Assembly (NCBI GenBank): GCA_024138015.1
Contig: JAMXBB010000002.1
Coordinates: 15,541,280-15,605,279, forward strand
DNA: 64,000 nucleotides
Reading direction: 5' to 3'
Source: Lumnitzera littorea
Lineage: Eukaryota; Streptophyta; Magnoliopsida; Myrtales; Combretaceae
In this document: one piece after another, positions 11,488-23,300 of the stretch
Layout: each line of letters opens with the position of its first letter
Position numbering within the stretch: position 1 is the first letter of the stretch
Notes under the pieces: model-generated
Seen by the model: only the letters and a program-made list of their open reading frames with translations
What the model was told of the DNA's origin: nothing
The model's database searches: none
Made by a program: the position numbers and the translations under genes

Positions 11488-11766
11488 TGTAGACACCTAA
11501 TTTTTACCTCCCCGCAGTTCTAATTTTTGTTTTTCTTAAGGGTCCTAATTCAAAAAAATAAAAAAAAATTGAAAATTGAAAAAAATGATAAAAATACAAA
11601 ACAAAAAGTGAGAAAAGAAAAAAAAATTATAAAGATTTTTAGATTTGTAGAAAATAAACTATTTTATTTTAGCATCAATTAGTTTAGTTTTAGCTCGGTT
11701 CAAATAATTATTTTAGAGAGTTGTAAGGTTTAAGTACAGTTTAATTATATTAAATATTAAGTCACA

Positions 11767-11840
11767 GGTTAATGGCTTAATAAATAAGTATTGAAGTATT
11801 GATATAAAATTAGCTTGAGGTCATGGGTTTGAATTTTGTT
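11767..11840 (+). repeat. Decayed tRNA-like module in LTR B
   Basis: A-box remnant GGCTTAATAAATAAG and B-box remnant GGGTTTGAATTTT, followed by TAGGCATTTATGTG. Positions relative to the LTR start match the better preserved copy in LTR A. The changes are mostly C to T or G to A. Confidence 0.6.
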
Positions 11841-12078
11841 AGGCATTTATGTGTCTTTTATTTTTTTTTATCTTTTTCATTTTTACAAAAAGCGAGTTGA
11901 GCGTATAAGATTCACATCTAATCAAATTGGATTTGAATCATTATAAAAGATTTAAATTTAATTTAATTTTTATTAAATTGAATTTAAATCGATATAAATA
12001 ATTTGAAACTAATTTAATTTTTATCAAATCAAATTGAAATAAATATAAGAGATTCGATTCGATACGATTTATTAAAAG

Positions 12079-12090
12079 CTTTATAAATAC
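12079..12090 (+). promoter_or_regulatory. TATA box of solo LTR B
   Basis: CTTTATAAATAC, followed by the C-rich leader beginning near 12130. Same placement as in LTR A. Confidence 0.65.
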
Positions 12091-12260
12091 GGATAGTACA
12101 GCATAAAGAAAAGAAAGATACCCTCGCTACAATTACACATTCGCTCAAAAGCACTCTCTCGTTTGAATCACATCCAAAGTCTACACGCCAATATAGTAGC
12201 TATCTAAACTCCAGAAGGATCCGCAGCTCACCACATCCAAGCACCGACAATCCATCCACG

Positions 12261-12663
12261 TGTCACGGGCGGATTCCGTCACTCGATCCCGTGCGGCACT
12301 TAACATTCCTGACCACACTAAGGAAGGCTAAGTTAGCCTGTAACACACTCACAATGTTTAGAGAGAGAAAGTAGAGAGAGAAGCTTTGAAGGTATGTTGT
12401 ATTTATTAAAAAATGAATTGTATCTTACATCTGAAGGGGAACCCCCTATATATACAAAAAGCCTTTACAATTTAATGGTTGAGATCAACCCGATCTAACG
12501 GTTACAATTAACTCCCAACTACCACATTCACCTACCCCAAGATTCTGGACTTCTCTGGAACCTTCTAGAGCTTTTCATCTTCTAGAAGCTTTTAAGGGAC
12601 TAGGCTTTAGTCTTGGGCATTAGGAACCTCCTGGGAATGGCCCATTTTGGGAGGTTCGTAACA
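12261..12663 (-). repeat. 3' LTR of the nested chromovirus
   Basis: TGTCACGGGCGG...GTTCGTAACA, 403 bp, paired with 17313-17717. The pyrimidine run at 12664-12675 (CTCCCCC) is the polypurine tract on the minus strand. A TATATATA core (12447-12454) would serve as the TATA box. Confidence 0.95.
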
Positions 12664-12674
12664 TTCTCCCCCGC

Positions 12675-13595
12675 TCAATCCGGCGATGCCCTCGTCGCGC
12701 CTTCATCATGGAAGTTTTGAATCTTGTCTTTGAATTGCCATAGTGCTTCGGCTGGTTCCCAACTGGCCTCACTCTCTGGTCTTCCCTTCCACATTACCAT
12801 ATACTTGTGTTTAAGAGTCTGTCCACGTCTCCTCACGTATCTATCAGCTATGATGCCTTCAACTTCCTTATCAAATGAATCCCGTACTCCTGTTGGGGCT
12901 CTTTGTGATATGGCTCTTCTAGGGTCTTCCTCATCCTTGTGGAAGGGTTTTAGCATGCTCACATAGAAAACCGGGTGGAATTTCAGCTTGGATGGAAGTT
13001 CTAATTTATAAGACACTTGCCCCACTCGTTTCACAATTGGGAATGGACCTTCGTAGTGCCTCATTAGACCTTTATGCAGTTGTCCCTTTGTACGTTGTAT
13101 CAAATGTAACTTAACAAGCACTTGGTCACCTACTTGATATTCCATCGGCCTACGCTTCTTGTCTGCAATTTTCTTCATTCTCTTGATAGCTCGGTCTAAG
13201 TATGTTTGAGCTAAGTCGTGATTTTCTTGCCATTCCCTTGCAAATTTATATGCGGGAGGGCTGGACCCCGTATATCCCATTGTCACTGTATGGGGAGTTA
13301 AAGGTTGCCTTCCCAAGACGATCTTGAAAGGACTCAGTCCAATGGACTCATTCTTCTGTAGGTTGAATGAGAATTGCGCCACATTTAACAACTTGGTCCA
13401 ATCGCGCTGGTTAGCTCCTACAAAATGCCTTAAGTATCATTCTACTAAGGCTTTTACTCGCTCCGTCTGACCATCCGTTTGGGGATGCAAACTAGTTGAA
13501 AAGTTCAACTCGGATCCCAGAAGTTTGAACAATTCTATCCAAAATTTCCCTGTGAATCGCCCATCTCGATCACTTACAATGTTTCTTGGTAAGCC
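12675..13595 (-). pseudogene. Integrase core (second half), C-terminal domain and chromodomain
   Basis: Continues integrase from upstream. The stretch 13595-13392 encodes NIVSDRDGRF (second catalytic Asp) and PQTDGQTERV (catalytic Glu) but contains a TGA at 13437-13439. The open part 13391-12675 (238 residues) has the GPF-like region (HYEGPFPIVKRVGQVSYKLELP), the HPVFYVSMLKP motif, then a chromodomain at about residues 165-225 (VEGIIADRYVR...YMVMWKGRPESEASWEPAEAL). The chromodomain would direct integration through histone marks. The aromatic residues expected in the methyl-lysine pocket are partly present (YMVMWKG, SWEP). Confidence 0.92.
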
Positions 13596-14831
13596 CTAAT
13601 ACTTTACTACATGTCTTAGGAACAATCGGGCAGCCTCATCTGCCCGGCACTCCTTTGTTGCTGGAACAAAGGTCGCGTATTTTGAAAACCTGTCTACTAC
13701 AACCATGATTGTACCATACCCTTCTGATCGGGGAAAACTTACAATAAAGTCCATGGAAACACTCTCCCATGGCCGTTCAGGAATGGGAAGAGGCTTTAGT
13801 AGTCCTAGAGTTGCCTTGTGTTCAACTTTGTCTTGTTGGCACACGAGATAAGTTCGGACATAGCTCTTAACATCTTTTCTCATGTATAGCCAAAAATACT
13901 TTTCTTCTAGTAAGGCTCGAGTGTGGTGTATTCCTGGATGACCTGCCCATTTAGAATCATGACATTCTCTAAGTATCTCCCTTCTTAGGTTTATGGATTG
14001 AGGCACATAAATTCGTTGTCCCTTTGTATATATTAGTCCATTCTCTTGCCAAAATCTCCTCGTTTTCCCTTCTTGACATTGGATTAATAGAGCTTTAGTT
14101 TGTTTATCATTCTCCATCCCTTCTTGAATTCTATCCATGAAGTTGCTTTCAGGTTTGCTGATGGCTGCCAACCCAACCCTTCGGCTCAAGGCATTCGCCA
14201 CAACGTTAGTCTTACCTGACTTATGTTTAAGGTCGAAATCAAATTCTGCCAGGAAAACCTGCCATCGGGTTTGCTTAGGAGAGAGCTTCTTTTGAGTATA
14301 AAAGTAGCTAGTGGCCATATTATCAGTTTTGACCACAAACTTCCTCCCTAACAAGTAGTGCCTCCATACCCTGAGACAGTGTACTATTGCTGTCATCTCC
14401 TTTTCATGCACTGGATATCGCTTCTCTGTGTCATTCAACTTCCGGCTTTCAAATGCTACAGGGTGTCCTTTCTGCATTAAAACCCCTCCAATAGCAAAAT
14501 CACTAGCATCTGTACATACCTCAAAGGGTTTGCCAAAGTCAAGAAGGACAAGGACTGGCTCTTTAGTGATTGCCATCTTCAAGGTCTCGAATGCCTGTCG
14601 TCTATCTGTACTCTAATTCCACGGGGTATTCTTTTTGAGTAAGTCTGTCAATGGGCTTGCTATCCTCGAATAACCTTTAATGAATCTTTTATAGTAATTC
14701 ACTAAGTCAAGGAAGGATCTCAGCTCAGTAGGCTTGGTGGGTTCCTTCCAATCCCAGATGGCTCATACCTTTCCTTCATCCATTCTAATCTTTCCTCTCC
14801 CCACTATGTGACCAAGGAACGTCACCTCTTC
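13596..14831 (-). pseudogene. RT tail, RNase H and integrase N-terminal half
   Basis: The stretch 14831-14583 is the RT thumb/connection (FLGHIVGRGKI, YYKRFIKGYSRIASPLT) with stops at 14763-14765 (TGA) and 14613-14615 (TAG). From 14582 an open stretch of 328 residues holds RNase H (FEVCTDASDFAIGGVL, then HEKEMTAIVHCLRVWRHYL, TDNMA) and the integrase zinc-binding HHCC region (HPGIHHTRALL...CLVCQQDK type; the first Cys follows TY-L). It ends in the integrase core with the first catalytic Asp in SVSMDFI. It stops at 13596-13598 where related elements have Trp (YWGLP), so TGG has become TAG. Confidence 0.92.
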
Positions 14832-16049
14832 TTATGCAAAAGAACATTTCTCCAGTTTCACATATAGATCATTCCTTCTCAAAGCTAAGAATACCGAGCG
14901 AAGGTGCTTTCTATGTTCCTCCAATGTCTTACTATAAATCATAATGTCATCCAAGTACACAACTACAAATTGATCAAGAAAGGGGGCCAAAACATGATTC
15001 ATAAGTGTACAGAAAGTAGCCGGGGCATTGGTAAGGCCGAACGGCATGACCAAGAATTCAAAAGCACCATACCTTGTAACACAAGTGGTCTTGGGTTCGT
15101 CTCCTTCTGCAATCCTCACTTGGTGATATCCTGACCGTAAATCCAATTTGGAGAAGTATGTAGCTTCTCCTAACCTATCGAATAGGTCCGAAACCAATGG
15201 AATGGGATACTTATTCTTTATAGTGACCTTATTTAGGGCTCGATAATCAATGCACATTCGGAGAGATCCATCTTGTTTCTTTTGAAAGAGCACAGGAGCT
15301 CTAAAAGGTGCCTTTGAAGGTCTAATGAAACCTGCTTCTAGTAATTCCTTCAATTGTTGCCTTAACTCTTCTAACTCTGGAGGTGACATCCTGTATGGGA
15401 CGGCGGCAGGTGGCTTGGCTCCAAGTTCTAATTCTATCACATGGTCTACTTCTCTTCTTGGTGGTAGCTTCTTGGGCAACACTGGCGGCATTATATCCCT
15501 AAATTCTTCTAATATCTCCCCCACTTGAGGTAGAACCCTTTCTTGGTTAATAGTCTCTTCCCTGACTTTTAAGGCAGCCAAATAAGTGACTTCATTCTTC
15601 TTGAGTCCCTTTTCCAATTGTATAGCTGATAGAAATTTGGTGGCTTGGCCTACCTTCCTTGTAACGGGGACTACACACTGTGAGTTGTGATCAAGTACAC
15701 AAATGCAATTAGCCCGCGGTACAATAAGTGCATCAATGCGATCGAGGAAATCTATCCCAATCATAAATTCAAAATCATCCATTGGCACTACTTTAACCGT
15801 CTCCTTTCCCTGCCAACCCCCAATATTGAGCTCTATCCCCTTGGCTGCTCCCATAGTGGGAACTTCTTTTGAGTTAACTGTTTTGAGCCATATTTTGGTC
15901 TCTTCCACTTTTAGCCCCAACTTCTTTGCTGCCATATCAGAAATAAAAAGATGAGATGCCCCTGTATCTACTAGGGCATTAAGTTTCTTACCTGCTACCG
16001 ATACTTCGGTATACATCAATCCTTTTCTTTCGTTAACTTGAGACTTCAT
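14832..16049 (-). pseudogene. Protease and reverse transcriptase
   Basis: An open stretch of 405 residues. Aspartic protease: ALVDTGASH with the catalytic DTGAS at residues 28-32. RT follows: SGFIRPS-type start, CIDYRALN, FSKLDLRSGYHQVR (first catalytic Asp), MPFGLTNAPATF, and VVYLDDIMIYS with the YLDD active site. The stretch begins after a TAG (16077-16079), where CAG is likely ancestral, and ends at a TAA (14832-14834) inside RT, just before the thumb. Catalytic residues are intact although the polyprotein is broken. Confidence 0.95.
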
Positions 16050-17272
16050 GGCACTAAGTAGACGAACTGACCCTAACTAAGCCTCATCCCCATCATCTAA
16101 GCTTTCACCTGCTACTAACGCCGCCAATCTCTCTTTCTTCGGACACTCCCTGGCATAATGGGGACCATTGTAGAAATAACATTTCAATTCGCGAGATTTC
16201 CATCTTTCCCCGGCTCTCCCTTCACGAGTTCTACCTCGATCGATATCTCTTTCTTTTGCTTTGGTTTTCCCTTTGGAAGAACTCCCACTCTTCTCCCTTT
16301 CGGCTCCCCCTTTCTATCTTCCCCCTATGATCTTAGGATCTGTCTTCCGAAATTCCATTAGGCCTTCAGCAACTGCTGTAGCCTTAGAAATGTCTTCCAC
16401 TCCCCTTCGCTCCAGTTCTAATTTAGCCCAGGGCTTTAAGCCATCCACAAACATTACCAAAGCATCTTCTTGGTTGAGGTCTGGGATTTCCAACATCAAC
16501 TCTGAAAATTCCTTTACATATTGCTTTATGTCACCCTTATGGGTTAGGTGACGTAATTTCACCTTTGCTTCCTTAGCAGCATTTTGAAGGCCTTCAACTC
16601 TTGTACAAAGCTATCCCATGTGTTGATATCAGCTGCCCTCCTATGCCACCATACCGTAGCAGAGTCTTTCAGATACATAACAGCAGTACGTACCTTTCCA
16701 GCATCATCTAAGACTACTACAGCGTTAAAGTATTGTTCCACTCCCCATAAGAAGTTGTCTACTTCCCGCACGGACCGCGTTTCGTTAAAATGTTCTGGCT
16801 TTAGAACATCGACCCTATGGCCCGTCTGGATGGTCACTCCATTCGCAACAGCAATCAGACAAGCAGTCAATTGCGTCTTGAGATCTTCAATCTCCTGATG
16901 CATGGCTACTACTACTGCATCCATCTTAGCTTCATAAGCTTCTTCCTTTGTTTCTAAAGCCGTAACTTGAACTTGGAGAGTATTACCCTTCTCTTCAATA
17001 ACATTTCCATGCTGCCTAAGCTCTTCTACTGCTCGATTCAGTGCTCCTTGCAATTCGCCTCGGAGTTCTTCCTCCATTTCCTCTAAACTGCCTTGAGACT
17101 CATCAAATTGTTCCTTAGCCTCAGCAATGCTCAACTCTGCCTTATTCATCCTATTAAGGGGGGAGTTCAGCAAGTCCCGGGACCTAGCCCTTTGCTTGGT
17201 AACACGGCGATCATCATGGTCGGCTAACTCATTAACCATTGAAGTGTTGTTGTTGTCTCCTCCAGATGACAT
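16050..17272 (-). pseudogene. gag of the nested chromovirus
   Basis: The start chosen is the ATG at 17272 (MSSGGDNNN); the longer frame to 17311 begins with GTG inside the primer binding site. The N-terminal part is a charged coiled coil (EEMEEELRGELQ...). The capsid-like part follows (VDNFLWGVEQYFNA, ATVWWHRRA, WDSFVQELKA). Near 16590-16600 a frameshift moves the reading into KLRHLTHKGDIKQYVKEFSELMLEIPD. The zinc knuckle (about 16140-16190) reads CYFYNGPHYAREC, so the second Cys of the CCHC motif has become Tyr. It is closed by a TAG at 16077-16079. Confidence 0.88.
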
Positions 17273-17298
17273 TTTCTCCACAAGTAGTCCCTTTTCAA

Positions 17299-17310
17299 GC
17301 TCTGATACCA
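17299..17310 (-). other. Primer binding site, initiator Met tRNA
   Basis: TGGTATCAGAGC on the minus strand, two bases inside the 5' LTR. This is complementary to the 3' end of plant initiator tRNA-Met, the usual primer of chromoviruses. It fixes the minus-strand orientation and the 5' LTR end. Confidence 0.95.
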
Positions 17311-17312
17311 CT

Positions 17313-17717
17313 TGTCACGGGCGGATTCCGTCACTCGATCTCGTGTGGTACTTATCGTTCTTGACCACACACTAAGGAAGGCTAAGTCAGCCTGTAACAC
17401 ACTCACAATATTTAGAGAGAGAAAGTAGAGAGAGAAGCTCTGAAGGTATGTTGTATTCACTAAAAAATGAATTGTATCTTACATCTGAAGGGGAACTCCC
17501 TATATATACAAAAAGCCTTTATAATTTAATGGTTGAGATCAATCCGATTTAATGGTTACAATTAACTCCCGACTACCACATTCACCTACCCCAAGATTTT
17601 GGACTTCTTTGGAACCTTCTAGAGCTTTTCATCTTCTAGAAGCTTTTAAGGGACTGGGCTTTAGTCTTGGGCCTTAGGAACCTCCTGGGAATGGCCCATT
17701 TTGGGAGGTCCATAACA
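17313..17717 (-). repeat. 5' LTR of the nested chromovirus
   Basis: 405 bp, TG...CA ends, paired with 12261-12663. A TATATATA core at 17501-17508 is the likely TATA box on the minus strand. Confidence 0.95.
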
Positions 17718-19014
17718 CACACATGCCCTGTCAAGCCTGCACTCCAACACAGCACACTTCAGTAGCCCTACGCTCCACTGCACATCACCAACACCAGCAG
17801 CAATTCCTGACGCAGACAGAGTAAAGCCAACTTGACTCCCAACGCAGACTACAAATCAACTCCAGTCATCCACATCCATACAGTGCCACAACTAACGCTG
17901 CCATTCTCCACCCGATCGTAGCAAACAAACATGTGAACGGCGTACCGCTCAAACCCCAACATCACAAGACCCATTTGCCTATCCACGTAATCGATTATGT
18001 GCAACAGCAGCTCATACGCACTGGCGCAACACCACTACAGCACGCTGACGGCAGCACTGCTCCATCTTCTTCGTCTAAGCCATGGCCAACGCTGTTGCAC
18101 CTACGGCTCAACAATCCACTCACGCTTACAACTCACTCTCGCACGTCCAAGCTTCATACAGTACAAGCCACATGAACCCACTGCTATGCCACCGAAACCC
18201 CAAATCCCAACCAACCATTGACCACAACCATACCCCTGGACAATCCCGACCACTACATAACACAATTCTAACAACCTTCACAGTAACACGCAGCCTTAGC
18301 CCAAACATACAGAACATACTAGACCGAACCTAACCTTCACCACTCCACTCTCCAAATACTCTGAACCACCACTAAACATCAAGGCATTAGTGCCAAAGTG
18401 ATTTTTGTCAACCAATTTATCATCAACGTGTAATTACTCACTTAGAATTTAGACCAGAACACTCTAAATGAGGTTGGAACTATTGTTGCTGTTGGCAACA
18501 ATACTTGAGACAGAAAGTGGGTTATGATTTTTATGTATTTATTTATTTTATTTGTTTATTTTATATGTAAAAACCAAAAAAGAATTATTATTATTAAATT
18601 ACTAGCTTGGTTGTTTTTGGTGCAGGTCATTAATATTAGTGTTGCATTGGTGATATTTTATAATCATATCATATGAACTCAATTTTCTTTTGTAGATTTT
18701 GTTATTAATTAGGCATATTGTCATAAAATAAAAAATAGTAAAAGTATGCATTTTTTTGCATCTTGCATATTGAATATTTTAGGAAAGTCACATTTGCATA
18801 TTTCAACAAAAATTTGCATTTTAGGGTTTTTAGAAAAAAATAAATTTTTAGCATGTAGTTATTCTTTTTTAAAAAAATAAAAATCCTAACGGGAATCTTT
18901 TAAAAAAATTAGGTCATTTAGGACTTAGGTTTTTCAAAAAAATAATAAATTATTAGAAAACATAAATTTGACCCAATTTTTAAATTAAAAAAAAAACAAC
19001 TCACAAAACTATAG

Positions 19015-19052
19015 TTGTCTGATTTGATTAGCAGGTATGTAGGTAGTAGACG
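19015..19052 (+). repeat. Conserved block in LTR B
   Basis: Reads TTGTCTGATTTGATTAGCAG then GTATGTAGGTAGTAGACG. It is the counterpart of 4914-4959 with several bases missing and C to T changes. Confidence 0.6.
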
Positions 19053-19248
19053 ATAAAATCTATAGAAATTTAGTTTTTTTTTTTCTTTTGGTCTTTATTA
19101 TATTTTCTTAAAAATATTAAAAAAATAATTTGAAGAATAAACCTAATTTTGGAAAATAGATAGTAGTACCCATCAGGGTTTAATAGGTTAACTCTCGGAT
19201 TTGGAATTCTCTAGTTTTGTATTAAATTGAAATCGAAAATCGGTAGCT

Positions 19249-19283
19249 AAATCGTAATCAATCCATTCAATTGATTACGGTTT
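19249..19283 (+). repeat. Palindrome near the 3' end of LTR B
   Basis: The arms AAATCGTAATCAA and TTGATTACGGTTT pair with one G-T or mismatch position around a short loop. Same place as 4683-4717 in LTR A. Confidence 0.75.
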
Positions 19284-19466
19284 CTTTTCTTTTCTCGATT
19301 TCGGTCAGGTAACGACTCTAAAAGTTTTTTTTTTAATAAAAAACCAAAATTCCCCAATTTTTTTAATCGAAGATTAATACTGAATGAGCTAAGGTTTAGT
19401 ATTAATCAGAAAGTGGGAAATGAAGTTAAAATAATAGAAAATAGAAAATTCAGGCTTCATACGTAA

Positions 19467-20388
19467 CAACTTCATTTCATTCAACTTAATGCAAATCTTA
19501 TTATTATCGTGTAGAATTTTAAACAAGTATTTTAATGACTTCTCTTCGTTTATAAAATGCATAGTATCATAAAATTGAACAAATAGATGAAGGTATTGAA
19601 AAACATGCAACTCCCTAAAGTTCGGATGCCATGACCTACCATACATCACTACTAACTATAGATATGCTAATGCTCAAACTTTACATAATATATCTCTAAG
19701 AAACATCTATTTTAGCTGCTAGCATAAATACGACAATACTCTACCCACATAATAATATGAATGATTTTAGCCACTCCAACCACATATAAGACTGATAGGT
19801 GAATTGGAGTTTAGTTCTACAACAACTCTACTTGTAAACATGACTTTCTAGTAATTACTAAAGTTTAACTCCACAAAGTACGAACTATCGAAAAATAAGT
19901 CAACTAGAGCCTCATTTCTAATACATAACATATAACTGATTACCAATAAGTCCATCAATAACATTACTCCTATCTCCATTGATCATCATTATATGTCACA
20001 CTCCCCCAACTTAATAACGGTAGTAAACATTCCTGATTTATTGCAATCAGCAAACTCATTAAACATATTGTAGTTGTAAAAGATAAAAAATAAGCATAAG
20101 CTCAGCATGTAAATATCACAAGTACATGCACATGACAAGTAATCACATTGATTTAATGCAAACATGTATCACGGAAAATTGATTTAATTATTTTTTATTT
20201 AGCCCATCAAACAAACATAGATACTCATGACTCTACATGCAAATATAGATACATATACATATTTAAGAATTGCTATTTTTGGACCTAATAATAAATGAAT
20301 ATAATCTTAGGTAGGGGATTGCCACTCTAGCTCCAATTCCTCAAAATCTACCAAAATCCTCTAGATATGCAGTTATATTAAGGACAAA
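19467..20388. other. AT-rich non-coding DNA
   Basis: No domain, RNA gene or clear repeat seen between solo LTR B and LTR family D copy 1. Confidence 0.5.
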
Positions 20389-23300
20389 TGTCATGCCCCA
20401 AATAGGAAAAGTGATAACAATCTTACTGTGTAAACTAAGCTAAGATAGAAGCTAATCTTACAGTTGCTATCGTAGATACAGTTCATACAAGGCGTATACA
20501 ACTCAACTAGCTTAAAACGTCTATTCTGATACCTGTTAATAACCAAACCTATGATAGAGCTTTACAAAATACTTATTCTATACAACCTATCGTCTAATAC
20601 TACAATAGTATTTACACAAATGTTTTACTTCCAAAGGTAAAGTTTACAATAAGAGTTTATTAAAGACCATAGGTTTTGCAGTCTATATACAATAAGTTAA
20701 GAAATTAGTGAGCTCCCAAGGAATTCCCAATTAGTTTCCTCAAAAACAAAGTCAAAAGCCCAGGTTCAATTGATTCCTTGATCCTCACTTTCCCAAACAG
20801 TAATACACTAACTTGGGAATGGTGGTATTTGAACATCCTGACCTCACTCAATACCTACAAAAGAGTCTATAGGGATGTGAGCACAACTCGCTCAGTAAGT
20901 GGGGCGGAGTTAGAAGAGTACTATACAAACACAAATAAGGTTAATAATTATGATGAGATGAAATGCAATGCAATTAATCAAATGAAACATCATACAATGT
21001 TATCCGGTCCACTATGAGGTTAGAGAAATTATATCCGCTCCAACCCAGATTGAGGAGTTTCATCGCGACTCAAGTCAGACCAAATCTAGGTTTGTGCAAT
21101 GGAGAACACCCTCCTCCCATGACCACCTTTGAACTACGGCCCCCAACATCACTGCGACCTCCTTGCTTGTCACTTAGTTCAACTAAGGATGGGAAAAGGA
21201 CCATTTCAGCTATCTTCATCGAAGGAAGTCGGTATTTGACCTGACACTCTTAATTGTTTCTCCTAATGGGTGTTATGTATGTCCAATTTCATTTTAGTCG
21301 AATAAATGTTAGTTTTAATTAGGGGTGGCCAACAAGTTCACATGATATAGAATCAATGCAAACATGTAGAATAACACACTAAGGAGTTGAACTCCTGTCA
21401 TAACTGAGTATCATTTACACATACAGCATGCACACAATCAACTAACTACAAACACAGCCAGAAGTACTCTTGGGTCTCCAAATACTTTAAATAATATCCA
21501 AATAAGCGGTAAAGCCACAATCCCAACTTACTTGTTTAGATGTTCACTACTACAGACTCGAATCGTCAACTGTTTTTATACTGGAAGATCCTATTTACAC
21601 AAAAGACCCAAATTCAATTTTCGTAATAATTATGAAAACATTAAGGTTTAATATAAAATGGTTATACATATATATATTATTATTATTATTTCCATAATAT
21701 ATAGTCGTATTATCACTATATATTGAATTAAGTTATTAATTGTTGATATTGTACATCATATATATTATTACGTATTATATATCGTTTTGATCGTATTAAA
21801 AAGTATTTTTAATTTATTAATTCATGTTTTAATTCCGGTAAGGTTACCGAAATATGTACATTCTTAAATATGATAAAATTATATATTATATTACTTAAGG
21901 TTATCCAATTTTAACAAAATTAGTGTTGTTGGGTTCATATAAACCTAAAGACATGTTTTACGAGTCCTATTTCTAGAGACAACTTTTAATGGGTAGTTCG
22001 AGTTTTTTTAATACAGTTATATGTAATTATATAAATATAATCGTATTATACATAATTTATGTTATTAAATTGTATTTTACCTAATTTGCCCATATATCGT
22101 TACAATATAAGTATTATCCAACTCTAATATACCTAAAGTGTATCCTGATTAGAATATATTAATAAATATGATAAAAATATTCATTTAATCCAATCTAATC
22201 AGCAATCATATATATAGTTTTTATTTAACTATTTAATTTATTTTAGCTTATGAATATTAAAAATACACCTCGACTTGTAAATTAAGTTATTTTACTTAGT
22301 AAATTTGTAATAAATAGTTTGGGTCATTGAATAATTCCCTAAAAATTTCTATAGACTCCTAAAAATATGGAGAATTCAATTATCACTTGGTTTCAAGTTT
22401 CTGACCTATTGCCTATATATTCGTATTGACGATTTTATCTATAAATTATCATAAATTACCTAATTATGATTCTTTCTACACCAAATTAATTTCAATCTAA
22501 CTCAATACTGTTATTATTCATTAGAGATCAGTATATGTCCATTTCATTAATTAATTTTATAATTTCCTATTTAATTCATAATTTCAGCCTATTTTCGAGC
22601 TATTTTTAGGAAAAAAATGCAATAAATATTAAAAATATTCAAATCAAAATTCAGGCTACATAGCAATTATCTATATATCATAAACATCCTACACAAAAAT
22701 TTTCAGCTAGAAATAACATCATTTAGCACATTTATTTTACAAATCTAAATTTGGATGAACAGTAGATTTCTTAAGAAAATATATTAAATATTAGGAATTT
22801 TTCAAAAATAAAAATATCATGTGAAAGCATGTTCAAAATAACCTAAGTACAATTTTTTTCATAATTTTTTGGGTAAATTTACTAATTTTTAAAAATTATT
22901 GAAAAACTGAGCAGAATTTTGATCTAACTATTCTTAATGGCTCCAACGGCCGTAGGGTGGTGAAGGTGTATCGAAACACCTAAACGCTGGGGGTACTCTT
23001 TAGTGGTGGAGTGGCTCAACAGTAGATCAAAGGACACCCTAGGAACTAGCTCAGTTCGGTAATAGCTCTGTTTTTCCAATGGTTTTCCTATTTTTCCACG
23101 ATTTTTTTCTAAATTTTTCTCCTAAGTGTTTATGATTTGTAAAGTTGGGAAATGGAGTGGAGAGGCTTATTCATTCAATTGGAAGTCGGTTGCTACCTTT
23201 TATAATTTTTCTTATTTTTTTTTCTTTACTTTTACTTCATTAATGTAAGGAGGAGGTGGCCAATTGAGGAGAAATTGCTTTTTGACTCAACTTTAATTTG

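Larger units (their letters stand above)
12261..17717 (-). mobile_element. Near-complete chromovirus (Ty3/gypsy), nested in solo LTR B
   Basis: A 5457-bp element with two LTRs of about 404 bp, a primer binding site, gag, protease, RT, RNase H, integrase and chromodomain in canonical Ty3/gypsy order on the minus strand. The LTRs differ at about 23 of 403 sites plus a 2-bp indel (hand count, about 6%), and 21 of the 23 are transitions. Pol carries at least six in-frame stops and gag has a frameshift, so it is not autonomous. The target duplication is not clean: CACG on the left and CACA on the right, against the 5 bp normally expected. One mutation in a CpG could explain the difference. Confidence 0.95.
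11488..19461 (+). mobile_element. Solo LTR B, split by a nested chromovirus (12261-17717)
   Basis: The left end is TGTAGACACCTAATTTTT at 11488. The right end is CAGGCTTCATA at 19461, matching the CAGGCTCAACA end of solo LTR A with the terminal CA mutated to TA. CGTAA lies directly outside on both sides (11483-11487 and 19462-19466). Removing the nested element leaves about 2.5 kb, close to the 2.4 kb of LTR A. In order it has the decayed tRNA-like module, a TATA box, the C-rich leader (cut at 12260 and resuming at 17718 to about 18360), the GC-rich block and the palindrome. It is older than the chromovirus inside it. Confidence 0.88.

Noticed and set aside
12261..17717. A clean 5-bp target duplication for the nested chromovirus
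   Set aside because: The five flanking bases are CCACG on the left and CACAC on the right. Only the innermost CACG/CACA pair looks alike, so it is not claimed.
17933..18333. Several overlapping open frames on the plus strand rich in His, Pro, Ser and Thr
   Set aside because: They lie in the C-rich leader of solo LTR B. Stop codons are rare there because of composition, and no domain is visible.
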